A stretch of DNA of 44,188 nt from Sphaeroforma sirkka. Lineage: Eukaryota; Opisthokonta; Ichthyosporea; Ichthyophonida. A program made the translations under genes and the position numbers. The notes below the pieces were generated by a model. It was not told the DNA's origin, did no database searches, and saw only the letters and a list, made by a program, of their open reading frames with translations. Positions 1-10,372 of this stretch are shown here, piece by piece. How positions within the stretch are numbered: the stretch's first letter is position 1; the number at the start of each line of letters is the position of its first letter. The stretch covers positions 1-44,188 of the forward strand of contig LUCW03001669.1 of assembly GCA_001586965.3 (NCBI GenBank). The letters run 5' to 3'.

Positions 1-2120
1 GAGTATCAACTACTGTAGTAGTTTAAATACCATTAAAAAAACAGAAGCGAATAGATCAGCTTAACAAATCGAGATGAACAAATTTATTCATACACAATAG
101 TCAAGACCTTCATAAAATAAAATGCGAGCTACAAAACAGACAAGCGCTATTCCTTAGGTCGTAGTAAACCTCTTGATTATAAGTTATGCCTTAAATACAA
201 ACAAATACTATCAGTGCAAAGTAGTTAAGTGGTATGCATATCAGTAGTTTGAAGATTATAGTTTGCCTAACTCCAACTTCATGAACAAAGCCAATAGCAT
301 TCGTTCGTTAGGCTTTTTTAGTTGATCGTTTGCAAGACATTGAGCAAGCCGCCGACGAACCTGGACACAGTCACCCATTCGGCAATTATATTTTTTTTTA
401 CGCTGACTGTTTATACCGAATATTTACCTTGTAGTTTCTATCGTGAAATTGCAAGTGTACCATGTCTCAGTACCTTCTCGTAATGATAAACTCGTATTTT
501 AGACAAATAGGTCCAACAATTCTTTTATTTTATTTTGAAGTCATACAAGATCTGCTTCTTTTGTATAAGGCGGTTTCTTTCTTACTATTTCTAAATTACA
601 TGCGCAAGTGTATTCTTTGCTACTGTAACATATTATATATCACACTTTACAAGAGACAGTGTCTGTAGATCTTTGATTTAAAAAACCCAGTATTTGTTCA
701 TTATATTTTTGGCGTTGAAACAGGTCTGCAAGCGGACACTTAAAATAGTATGTGGTAGAACTCAAAGTGCAATTGAAAATCTGCGATACGATGTTTCCAT
801 ATTTGACAACTAGCAAGCAAACCGTCAAATAAGGACAATCAATTCAGTATATAGGAAATGGTAACCCGGCATTGTGTTTTGAGAACTGAAATCATTTTGT
901 TCGTTTAATATATTCTTGGCGTTGAACAGTCTGCAAAAACAGGCAATTTAGCAGCATGTGGCAGAACTCAAAGCTTGTAATTTAATATCTGCAAGGTGAT
1001 TTCCTATATTTAGCTAAAAGATTTGCAATAACTCATCTCCAGTGCGGATTACTGTGCAGGCTAGTTGAGCGAACCACGTTCGAATTTAATTTGGTACCGA
1101 TAGAGCATTTAAATGTTGTGAACTGAGTATCAACTACTGCAGTAGTTTAAATACCATTAAAAAAACAGAGCGAATAGATCAGCTTGTATCAAATCGAGAT
1201 GAACAAATTTATTCATACACAACGCCAGTCAAGGCCTTCATAAAATAAAATGCGAGCTACAAACAGACAAGCGCTATTCCATAGGTCGCAGTAAACCTCT
1301 TGATTATAAGTTATGCCTTAAATACAAACAAATACTTGTGCAAAGTAGTTATGGTATATACAGTAGTTTGAAGATTATAGTTTGCCTAACTCCAACTTCA
1401 TGAACAAAGCCAATAGCATTCGTTCATGCCAGTTTTAGTTGAGTTGATCGTTTGCAAGACATTGAGCAAGCCGCCACGAACCTGGACACAGTCACCCATT
1501 CGGCAATTATATTTTTTACGCGACTGTTTATACCGAATATTTACCTTTGTAGTTTCTATCGTGAAATTGCAAGTGTACCATGTCTCAGTACCTTCTCGTA
1601 ATGATAAACTCTGTATTTTAGACAAATAGGTCACAATTTTTTTATTTTATTTGAAGTCATACAAGATCTGCTTCTTTGTATAAGGCGGCTCTGCTTCTTT
1701 ACTATTTCTAAATTACATGCAAGTGTATTCTTGCTACTGTAACATATATCACACTTTACAAGAGACAGTGTCTGTGATCTGTTGATTTAAAACCAAGTAT
1801 TTGTTCATTATATATTTTTATGTTGAACAGTCTGCAAGCGGACACTTAAAATAGTATGTGGTAGAACTTCAAAGTGCAATTGAAAATCTGCGATACGTGT
1901 TTTCCCATATTTGACAACTAGCAAGCAACCGTCAAATAAGGACAATCAATTCAGTATATAGGAAATGGGTAACCTGGCATTGTGTTTTGAGAACTGAAAT
2001 CATTTGTTCGTTTAATATATTCTTGGCGTTGAACAGTCTGCAAACAGGCACTTAGCAGCATGTGGCAGAACTCAAAGCTTGTAATTTAATATCTGCAAAG
2101 GTGGTTTCCCTATATTTAAA
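1..2120. repeat. Tandem direct duplication, unit about 1.12 kb
   Basis: Unit 1 begins at 1 and unit 2 at 1,124, both with GAGTATCAACTACTG. They can be followed side by side to about 1,010 and 2,118, after which they differ. Unit 1 has a private tail (1,011-1,123) that leads directly into unit 2. The copies differ mostly by one- to six-base insertions and deletions and by a few substitutions. No reading frame resembling a known protein is seen in either unit. The pattern fits either an old local duplication or an assembly that failed to merge noisy reads at a contig end. Confidence 0.85.
691..1005. repeat. Inner degenerate repeat of about 200 bp inside the duplicated unit
   Basis: Within the first unit, a block starting near 691 (TTTGTTCATTATATTTTTGG, then a GTTGAA...CAGTCTGCAA-like stretch and a GTGGTAGAACTCAAAG-like stretch) recurs in degenerate form from about 896. 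The same pair is seen in the second unit near 1,800 and 2,007. The inner repeat therefore predates the 1.12 kb duplication. No function is apparent. Confidence 0.7.
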
Positions 2121-2351
2121 CATTCCGATACATGTTTAGACATCTTATGCACATAATTTAACGTCAAGACTGGAGAATTGCCTGGTGAAATTGTTTTAGC
2201 GTCCATTATTGATTTCTATCTAAATCACCGTCTTGAGCAATTCAGTGTTATCTGTAAAGCCACCTTGATAATTCAGTGAGAGTACAAGCAATTGAACGAT
2301 TTTTCATCATGGTACTCATTCGGTGGTATAGACCCGCAGAATAGAGCATTT

Positions 2352-3000
2352 TTCATCGTCACGATGTAATCTCTTTTGATTGCAACATACACGGTAGGGA
2401 GTTCTACATTGATCGCAAATTTGGATCAGAAAATCCAGGTGGATTTGATTCAGCTTTTTAGACAGTTAATGGCTTCGATGGAAATTACTAGGTTTCAAAC
2501 TATATTAAACTAAAATACAATTTAGTCAGTTAGGATTTAGCAGTGGTAGCTTGTGTAAGAATGATCGGGACTGCCTCTTGTTAAGAGCCTAAAATATCCT
2601 CGATCACACACAGGGCGTACCTAGCAGCTGTTCTTTTATTGAATAATTTTCACTAGAAGTACTAAGTGTTCATTCGTCACGATGTAATCTTTTTTGATTG
2701 CAACATACACATAGGAGTTCTACATTGATCAAAATTTGGATCAGAAAATCAAATTGGATTTGATTCGCTTTTTAGACAGTTGTAAACTTCGATGGAAATT
2801 ACTAGGTTTTCAAACTATATTAAACTAAAATACAATTTAGTCAGTTAGGATTTAGCTTGTTGGTAGCTTACATGTGTAAGAATGATCAGGACTGCCTCTT
2901 GTTAAGAGCCTAAATATCCTCGATCACACAGGGCGTACCTCTGGCTGTTCTTTATTGAATAATTTTCACTAGAAGTACTAAGTGTTCATGACCACTTACC
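2352..3000. repeat. Tandem duplication of about 320 bp spanning host flank and LTR edge
   Basis: 2,354-2,673 and 2,674-2,998 are two copies of one segment. Each starts with a CGTCACGATGTAATCT-like stretch, runs through about 107 bp of flanking DNA to CTTTTTAGACAGT, and then enters the first 200 bp of the Gypsy-1 LTR. The first copy stops at GTGTTCAT and the second continues into the complete LTR. The duplication includes LTR sequence, so it happened after the element inserted, or it is an assembly artefact like the neighbouring one. Confidence 0.8.
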
Positions 3001-3394
3001 CTAATTTGTAAATAGACATAATAATGTAAAGTCACGTTAATACATTAGCTGATATAAATAAAGTTCCATCTGAAGAAAAGGTAAAAAAAAAAAAAAAAAG
3101 ACTTATTGGATTTTGGAGATTGGCAGGAGGACCAAAATCTGTAAAATAGTATTAGTTCGGAGATTATAAAATTTAGTTTATAATATCCTACATCTACTAA
3201 TGTCTCAAATAGGTCCAAGTAGATAAGTCATACATGCAAATACTCAGGCTATTGGAGCCATCAAAGTGAATTTAGAACACTTTGGAAATATTGGAAAAAG
3301 AGCTTGTACTAAATTATTTAAAATACAAATAAAACCAATGTATTATCTCAATTGATCTTGATATTTTAGACTGACCGGAGGCCGTATTTCTACA
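2781..3394 (-). repeat. Gypsy-1A 3' LTR (low-coordinate copy)
   Basis: This 614 bp LTR begins TGTAAACTTCGATGG and ends CCGTATTTCTACA on the + strand, giving TG...CA ends. It matches 9,778-10,372 along its whole length with scattered substitutions and small indels, the largest in a poly-A tract near 3,083-3,100. On the + strand it is followed by TAGCCCCCAGTAG, which reads as a G-rich tract on the element's sense strand. Confidence 0.92.
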
Positions 3395-3687
3395 TAGCCC
3401 CCAGTAGCTTTTAGAACTACGAACGTACGTTAAGATACGATCTAGTTGGTAAAGCGAAACCAAAGTAAAAAACGGTTTCGGTCATGACTTATCGAGTAAG
3501 TATGTGCCTATATGTACGTGTTCAAGACTCATGTTGTACTCTATGTCGTTTAGTATTTGGTCCAGTAACCATTTCCGATGTAGGCGCCTTACGTTTATTA
3601 TTTGGTAAGGTAATAGCCAAAGGCTGTTCTTCATTAGTAAGTAAGTTTGAACAATTTTCTGCACTGTTGGTAAGCAGATCAGAAAGT

Positions 3688-4299
3688 TTAGTCAATGTAG
3701 GAAGTAGGTGGCAAATAGGGAATTTCAGATCCGTCAGGGTTTGTAGTCACCTGAGGAAACCCTTTTCGTTTATCTCGTGTGTTCTTATGTAAACGCTTAT
3801 TCCATTTCTTATTAAAGATACGAAGAAAGTCGCGAGATTCACGAAATGCATCGGAGGTTAGCCAAGCTACTGTCCCATCCATGAAACGGGTCTTGTAGTA
3901 AGTGTAACCGTCTTCGGATGTTTTGTCAATTATATCCTTGACTTGTGACTCCATAACTGGTACATCAGAATCAAATGAGCGAGCCGAATGAGAGTTCGGA
4001 GGTAGGGATACGGTGAGAGTGCCTAGATTGGTTGCGCTAGTACCATCAATGTTATTCACTTCGTAAGTATCACTCTTCTCATCATGGTAGGAAATAACAA
4101 AAGGTCCTATCGTCTTAGAAGAGAGTTCGGTAACGTTGGCGTTTCGATTTATAACGTTAACGTAATCGCCGACTTTGAACTGAACAATGTTCTTAGTGTT
4201 ATTCCATCGGTCATACGCTTTAAGTAGGACGCGATTCTTGTGCTCGAGTAAACAGGGGTAAACAACGTTCTGCATATGCTCGATCTTTTTTGTAGCCAC
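3688..4299 (-). pseudogene. Gypsy-1A integrase C-terminal tail with chromodomain-like segment
   Basis: This is the last part of Gypsy-1A pol. It starts with the GPFVI-type segment that follows integrase cores in chromovirus-like elements (SKTIGPFVISYHDEK). A segment beginning VKDIIDKTSEDGYTYYKTRF then resembles a degenerate chromodomain: I-[ILV]-[DN]-x-x, then YxxxxF, then a tryptophan. In chromoviruses such domains are thought to steer integration to particular chromatin. The resemblance is modest here, and much clearer in Gypsy-2. The tail ends in a basic, lysine-rich stretch. Confidence 0.6.
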
Positions 4300-4329
4300 G
4301 GGGTAGCGTGTTTCTCGGGCGCAGTTTTA

Positions 4330-5274
4330 TCAAACGTTGCTTGTAATTCACTATAGCGGCCAAAGAAATAGTGAAACAGGAGTGTTCCAGTTTGAGGATT
4401 CATGCAGTTATTCATTTGAGTCTGAACACATTTCAAATGATAAGGCCACATATCCTCAACGTCGTCTAGTGCGGTACGCATGAGTTTCTTAAGTTCTCTA
4501 TGACATGTCTCATTTGCACCCTGCGTTTGAGGTTTGTAAGGAACACCACGCCTATGGGTCATGCCTGATACGAGTATAAGTGCCTCCATTACGTCGGTAC
4601 AAAACTCACTACCGTTATCAGAACATAGTACTCGGGGGAAACCGAAGTCATTGAAGACGTGATAGCATAATTCTGCCACTGTTTGTGGACGTTTGTTCGG
4701 TATTGCATAAAGCAAGTTATAGCCCGAAGCCACACATAAGAAATGACGGATATATACATCGCCAGTATGGTTGGATCGCGGGAGTTTAACCAAATCGACT
4801 ATGACTCGGCGCATCGGTTGGTCTTCTGTCACACTTTTTTTTTAGGGGTGCCCAACCGTATCGCTTGATCTGGTTCTTTTCACAATCAGTACAGCGTCGG
4901 TATACTTCACGTATGGTTTCTTTCAGCGCCGGGTGATCAAGCCCTGCACGAATAGCCATTTTATAAGTATGCTCATATGCTCGATGCGTTATATTATGTA
5001 TAATTTTAACTCTACTTTCGAGCTCCTCTAAGTCAGTCAGATTCTGCGTAACGCTGGCTGGATGAACCATAGTCCTGTTGGAAAGGGCAACCTCAGTATC
5101 AAGAGGGGTAGACTCCTGAGATACATAATTGACAACAGTGGATTGTTGAAGTATCTTCTTCAGTTGTTTCGCAACTCCTGGCTGTTCTTTAAGCAGCGCT
5201 TTAAGTAGTTGAGTGCGAGCTTCAGGTTCTCTTAGAGTTTTGAGTCTTTGATCCATGGCCTTAGCTAGTTCCAT
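4330..5274 (-). pseudogene. Gypsy-1A integrase (zinc-binding domain and catalytic core)
   Basis: The zinc-binding HHCC domain is visible as HNITHRAYEH followed about 30 residues later by CTDCEKNQ (about 4,870-5,000). The catalytic core follows, with VIVDLVKL, the LCSDNGSEF motif carrying the second aspartate, and PQTQGANE carrying the glutamate. This D,D-35-E arrangement inserts the cDNA into the host genome. The domain lies between the extra DIRS-like module and the chromodomain-like tail, as expected. It is part of a broken element. Confidence 0.9.
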
Positions 5275-5449
5275 GTTTTTTACGATCTAATGCCGTTTCA
5301 ATCGGCATTACCTCGACTGCAATCTTGTTGGGTGCATGTGTTGTACGAGTCTTAGCTTTTTGTTCAAACTCTTTAGACTCCTCTAGTTTAGCTAAGAATT
5401 CGGTTGAGGGTTTCCACTTAGTGGTACCTGCAGGACCGATGCGACAAAC

Positions 5450-5800
5450 AATGGTGTGTTTCCAAGGCGTCTTCTTAATAGAATAGGATCCCTGATACAA
5501 GAACGTGTCGGTTTCACGGTCGACATAAATAGGTTCGTCTTGAATCATATTAATTAAATCACGTATCCATGGGTCGGAGTTACGTAAGGGACAACACAGC
5601 GTAATGGTAGATTTAGTAATATTAACATAATTTAACAACTGTGCGATAAGTTGACAAGGTGGGTTAGCCCACGCATTATGCTTTTGATAAGTCAAGCTGA
5701 AATGCATCACCTTTAGGATGAGTCAACGACCTATATTCAGAAACCTGTTTGTTATGTTCTGCGGCGAACATATCAACAGTAAATGGACCCCATCGTGATT
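5450..5800 (-). pseudogene. Gypsy-1A extra domain between RNase H and integrase (DIRS-like, methylase-like)
   Basis: Between RNase H and integrase the sequence reads FTVDMFAAEHN, DAFQLDLSK, NAWANPPCQLI and then NSDPWIRDL. The chain 'D-x-F-A...N...DAF..D(L/W)S...W.NPP..LI...PW' is the signature I associate with the domain after RNase H in DIRS-type retrotransposons, often described as related to DNA adenine methylases. Ty3/Gypsy elements do not normally carry it. Gypsy-2 carries a matching module at the same place. Family assignment is from memory and needs a profile search. Confidence 0.55.
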
Positions 5801-5879
5801 GAGCGAGGTTAAACCATTTCTTATTTAGCATCCAATCGGTTGCTAATAACTCTTTGACTGTTTTCTGGTAGTCGGGCAC

Positions 5880-6240
5880 AAGTCGAGAGAGCATGTCAGG
5901 AAGATGGTTATGTATTCCTGGTATGTGTGTTATATTAAAAGCGAACTTGGCAATAATGTCATGCCAGCGGCTCACCAACTGTGAATCAGGGTTCATATCT
6001 TTTAAGTATGTTAAAGACTTTTGATCACAGGCGACAGTAAAGTAACTTCCATAAAGGTAGTCTTTAAACTGTCTTAGCGCAGTAACTATAGCAAGGAGCT
6101 CTTGTTTAACGGTAGGGTAATTCCGTTGACTCTTATTATAACTCTTGCTAAAGAATTGTATGTAGCGCGGTTTACCATTTATCGTTTGGTAAAGCACTCC
6201 ACCTACCGCTCGATCTGAAGCGTCGGTTGCTACTTGGAAT
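5880..6240 (-). pseudogene. Gypsy-1A RNase H domain
   Basis: Recognised from FQVATDASDRAVGGVLYQ with the first catalytic aspartate, KQELLAIVTALRQFKDYLYG with the glutamate, FTVACDQKSLTYL with the next aspartate, and HIPGIHNHLPDMLSRL at the end. This is the standard Ty3/Gypsy RNase H, which removes the RNA template during reverse transcription. It lies directly downstream of the RT domain in the - strand order. It is part of a broken element. Confidence 0.9.
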
Positions 6241-6449
6241 GGGACACCATCCACAGGGTACTGCATGATGGGTGCGTCCATTACTTTACTTTTGACTAGT
6301 TTAAATGCATCGTCACATTCTTTAGTCCAAAGCTTTCCCAAAGGTCCTTTGTGCAGCCGTAGGTGACTGAAAGGCTTTAAGTAATGAGAAAGATGCGGTA
6401 CCGAATCCGAGAAGAAGTTAACAAACCCACACACAGAGTTCACATCTCT

Positions 6450-7300
6450 TCCAGTAATTGGTGTTGATAAATCCAACAGAAACTGTTTCTTGCCAGGATC
6501 AATTTCTACCCCTGCTGCAGATACTTTGTAGCCAAGTAAGTGTATAGTATCTTTAGCAAAAGAACACTTGTTTTCGTTAATCTTGAGTTTAGCATGATTA
6601 AGTCGCTTTAAGACTTCTTTAACGAGTTTAGCGTGTTTATGTGCTGTCTTTGTAAAGATAACTATATCATCTAAAATAGACTGATACGTTATACGACAGG
6701 TCCGCAAATAGTTCCATCATAACTTGTTGGAAGAAAGAAGGTAACATGTGTAAGCCTTCAGGTGCACCTTTAAACTGGTACTTCTTACCTTGCCAAGTAA
6801 AGGAAAAGTATTTCCTATGAGGCTGATATATTTGTAGTTGATGGAATGCAGCTTTTAAGTCTATCTTGGAAAAGATAGTCGCACCCTCCATTTTGCGTAG
6901 TATCTCGCTTATCTTAGGTAAGGGAAAACTATGTTGCGGAATTAGTTTGTTGATTGGCGACAGGTCTAGTACTACTCTTGTTTTACTAAACGTTCCATCA
7001 GATTTATATTGATCGACCGCTAAGAGAGCTAAGTTAACTGGGGTTGCATCATAATTGATTTCAATTAGACCCTGTTTTAACCAATCTTCGATTTGGGTTT
7101 TGACAACGTCTTTGTGTCTCCAACTCACGTAGTTATGTGAAGGACACTTTAACTTAGAGAAGTCGACGTTTGTTAAGTCAAGTCTAACGTACCCATTAGA
7201 GAACTTAAACATACACCAGTCAGTTATTGCAATCTTCCTGTTTTGTATAATTAAGTCCATAATTATATCGGTGAAGTGCGGAATCATATCCTTTGCTTCA
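6450..7300 (-). pseudogene. Gypsy-1A reverse transcriptase
   Basis: RT motifs appear in order: TRVVLDLSPINKLIPQ, FPLPKISEIL, TIFSKIDLKAAFHQLQ (first catalytic aspartate), KYQFKGAPEGL, and LDDIVIFTKT (the DD of the YxDD-type box) near 6,680, followed by LLGYKVSAAGVEIDPGK. This is the Ty3/Gypsy RT fold. The fragment at 17,297-19,240 is a near-identical second copy. Confidence 0.92.
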
Positions 7301-7349
7301 CCTTCCGGAGGTTTAGGTATCTTTAACATATTATCATCTGACTGATCTT

Positions 7350-7746
7350 TATTCGGGTCCAGCCCATTAGGCAGACCAGTGAGTGTTATACCTAAACTGA
7401 GAAGATCAGTCATACCTATAATTAAATCGTATTTCTGAGACATGTCAGTAACGATTAGGTGAGTCTTCACTTCTCTTCTATCTGACAGCATTATGTGTGC
7501 ATAGTCAATGGCTTGTTCGCAAGTAGTAACTTTGCCATTTCCCAAGATTAAATCAGTTGTTTCGTTATGGACAGCCATATCGGTAGCGTAGGCTACTCGG
7601 CGTGAGATAGCAGAGACTTCAGCCCCTGGATCAAATAGTGTCATAACTTTTTCTCCATTTTCGAAAACTGCTTGAAAGATACGTTCATCTCCTTTGGTAT
7701 AGATTTTATTGAACATTTTCTCATGATCTTGCTCTAGTGCACACAT
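7350..7746 (-). pseudogene. Gypsy-1A protease (retropepsin-like)
   Basis: The segment MTLFDPGAEVSAIS has the position and shape of a retropepsin active site (hydrophobic-D-x-G-A), followed by LILGNGKV and YDLIIGMTDLL, which matches the second hydrophobic-G motif of the family. The active site reads DPGA rather than the common D[ST]GA. The domain sits between gag and RT, where it would process the polyprotein. Confidence 0.75.
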
Positions 7747-7755
7747 ATGGTACTG

Positions 7756-9698
7756 TCAGTGCTTAACTTGGACGTCCGGTAAGTCCTTGCAATCCTCTTT
7801 GTGCCAACCGTTAGTACCCTTGCAAGTAGCACACTCTTTCATATAGTGTCCAAAATCTGGTTTGCCTGGTGCACACTTAACAGGGTCGTGTCTACCAGTC
7901 CACTTGCCATTACGTTTTGTGAGGTTGTAACCACACTTCTTGCAAGGCGCTCTCACCTTCTTATCACCTTTCGGTAAGGTAGAAGTAGAGCCAGTACCCC
8001 CTCCAGTAGTAGTGCGAGGTTTCTTAGTACTACGCGCAGTATTAGTCTCTACTGCGTTTCGCTTAGTGGGCTGGGTGTAGCTCGTGGTATTAAGTACTCT
8101 AGTAGAGGAATTGGTATGCTTGTATACTATCTTCTCAAAGACAGACCAAGGCATAGATCGCAAATCACCATAGGCGATGATGCCATTATTGACTTTCTTA
8201 AAAAGGTTAGCTCCCAGAGTCTCCATCATCTGACAAATTAATAAATATTCGCCAGTATAGGTACGACCACCCATCCGAGTATTCATATGTGTCATATGAG
8301 CTAGAGCACCTCGAATAGTGGTATCGTTCGCAAAGAACTTGCGAGACTCTAGAAGTTCACGGTCACGTGCATCTTCAAAAAAGGTGTTAAGTATATTATC
8401 ACGCAACTGGTGCCAGGGTAGGGCTTTCCAGTTGGGCTCATGAGCCTTCAAGATAGTTCGCCATTCACCTGGCTCACAGAAATGAATAAAGACATTCATC
8501 ATCTGCTTATCCTTAAGGCTGGCAGACTCCTTAAGTTGGTCGAAGGCCTTCAGTGTCTCCACTGTACTCTCATTAGTAGAGAAATCGACCTCAGCCTGCG
8601 CATTACCTAGCTGCTTTATAAAGCTTGGTTCTAAGTGTTCACGAGGCTCATGCTCAGTGCTACGGGCTGCTAGTGCCAAGATGGTGTCTATTTCCTTTCT
8701 CTTGTTATCGATTAGATAGCGAATGTTATCCGCTTTCCTATCGTCAAGGTCAGAGTCATTCAATAGACGGTCCTTAAGGACTTGCATACCAGAGCGTAAT
8801 AGCCTGAGACGAGTATGTCTGGTTCTCACTTCCTCATCCTCAGGATTAGAGCGGGAACTCTCTAACGAGGTACTGGTGTAGCGATTGCCAAAATCGTGAT
8901 TACCAGGGTTAGTTGGCAAATGAGGGTCGATATTACGAGGATGGTAAGCCTCATCGAGTTCCATACGATCATATCCTCTGACATGGTTAGGTTTGTCAAG
9001 AGGATGGTCAATGGTAGCATCAGAGCTATAGAGATTAAATTTTGAAATATTTTCTCTCTCGCCAGTGGTAACTGGCTTAGTGGTAAACATACTGGCTGGT
9101 AAACCAGTAGGTCTCGGGTTCGAAACTCGGCCTGAATTTTTTTTCTTCTTCGGTATAGGAAGAATATCAGCCAAGTGGGACACGATAGAGGGGTCCACAA
9201 CTGCTGCTGCCGCTAGCTACTTCAAGAGCGCTTCAGTGCGGTTCAATTGGCGTCGAGATTGAGAGGATCCAATTCGGACAGGTCCAATACTTCCTTTTCA
9301 CTCCGGATTTGTGCTGGAGTGTCCTTTAGATGTGGAGTTATAATGCCCCCGACATTCGTATCCACGAATGTTCCAGCCTTTCGACGTTTATCCCCAATAT
9401 TTGACGGCACGTGGTCAGGGGGCAAGCTGGGGTCCTGAGCTTCACTCCTAGGTGATACACGGACGCTGGCGAGCCTTTCCGCGGTAGTAGATACCTCTTC
9501 TTCCAAGGCTTTAGGATCCGACGAGTCATCCTCAGAATAATCCTCTGTACCAACCTCAGAATTTGCTTCCCCAACAGTATCCTCGGCAGGCTCAACTCCA
9601 GACAGGCTAGGTGTTTCCACAGGGACCTCATAAACCTCGGCAGGCTTAGCAGGCTTAGAGCTAGCGGCTCCCTTGCCTTTAGAAGTACCCTTAGCCAT
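7756..9698 (-). pseudogene. Gypsy-1A gag region
   Basis: About 640 residues of capsid-type sequence. The N-terminal part (9,243-9,698) is low-complexity, basic then acidic, starting MAKGTSKGKGAASSKPA. The middle is helical and charged (for example LRLLRSGMQVLKDRLLND). The C-terminus is a Cys/His-rich cluster, CKKCGYNLTKRNGKWTG with CAPG, GHYMKECATC and HKEDC, taking the place of a zinc knuckle. Gag proteins package the element RNA. The Cys/His spacing is not the classical CCHC knuckle. The region contains the antisense tRNA-like cassette described separately. Confidence 0.75.
9066..9144 (+). other. tRNA-like Pol III cassette, antisense inside gag
   Basis: On the + strand TGGCTTAGTGG (9,073-9,083) fits the Pol III A box consensus exactly. 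GGTTCGAAACT (9,117-9,127) fits the B box, and a run of eight T (9,137-9,144) follows at the distance of a Pol III terminator. Between the boxes ACTGG/CCAGT (9,091-9,095 with 9,104-9,108) forms a perfect anticodon-type stem. AGGTC is a normal variable loop, and TCGGG/CTCGG pairs around TTCGAAA as a T arm. The anticodon-like loop CTGGTAAA has 8 bases instead of 7, and the presumed acceptor arms (9,066-9,072 and 9,131-9,137) do not pair. It is therefore tRNA-derived or tRNA-like rather than a working tRNA gene. The loop is closest to threonine-type tRNA. Confidence 0.6.
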
Positions 9699-9777
9699 AG
9701 TATTTGCTGGTTAGTAAATCGATGTCAGACAGTCTAGAAGCAGTACACTACTGTAACTACTAGATAACTGAAAAATA

Positions 9778-10372
9778 TCTAAACTTCGATGGAAATTACT
9801 AGGTTTCAAACTATATTAAACTAAAATACAATTTAGTCAGTTAGGATTTAGCAGTGGTAGCTTGTGTAAGAATGATCGGGACTGCCTCTTGTTAAGAGCC
9901 TAAATATCCTCGATCACACAGGGCGTACCTCTAGCTGTTCTTTATTGAATAATTTTCACTAGAAGTACTAAGTGTTCATGACCACTTGCCTAATTTGTAA
10001 ATAGACATAATAACGTAAGTCACGTTAATATATTAGCTGATATAAATAAAGTTCCATCTGAAGAAAAGTTAAAAAAAGAAAAAGACTTATTGGATATTGG
10101 AGATTGGCGGAAGGACCAAAATCTATAAGTAGTAGTTCGGAGATTATAAAATTTAGTTTATAATATCCTACATCTACTAATGTCTCAAATAGGTCCAAGT
10201 AGATGAGCCATACCGAATACTCAGGCTATTGGAGCCATCAAAGTGAATTTAGAACACTTTGGAAATATTGGAAAAAGAGCTTGTACTAAATTATTTAAAA
10301 TTCAAATAAAAACCAATGTATTATCTCAATTGATCTTGATATTTTAGACTGACCGGAGGCCGTATTTCTACA
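9778..10372 (-). repeat. Gypsy-1A 5' LTR (high-coordinate copy)
   Basis: This 595 bp LTR ends CCGTATTTCTACA on the + strand and starts with AAACTTCGATGG after a slightly altered terminus. It contains ATATAAATAAAG near 10,038 and matches the other LTR throughout. Because the element is on the - strand, this is the copy that would drive transcription. The flanking DNA (TTGTCCACATTGG) does not repeat the other flank. Confidence 0.92.

Larger units (their letters stand above)
2781..10372 (-). mobile_element. Gypsy-1A: Ty3/Gypsy LTR retrotransposon, nearly full length, broken
   Basis: A 7.6 kb element on the - strand bounded by two LTRs that start TGTAGAAATACGG and end TTTACA (- strand sense). 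Parts in transcription order are gag, retropepsin-type protease, reverse transcriptase, RNase H, an extra domain, integrase (zinc-binding plus catalytic core) and a chromodomain-like tail. The order RT-RNase H-integrase defines Ty3/Gypsy. The coding part is broken in roughly half a dozen places. The LTRs look about 95-97% identical by eye, and the internal region is nearly identical to the second copy at 16,367-19,961, so the family was active recently. A purine-rich tract just inside the low-coordinate LTR (minus strand, near 3,395-3,410) is a plausible polypurine tract. I see no standard TGG-type primer site and no clear target duplication. Confidence 0.92.

Noticed and set aside
9066-9144. 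A functional tRNA-Thr gene
   Set aside because: The acceptor arms do not pair and the anticodon-type loop has eight bases. I kept it only as a tRNA-like cassette.
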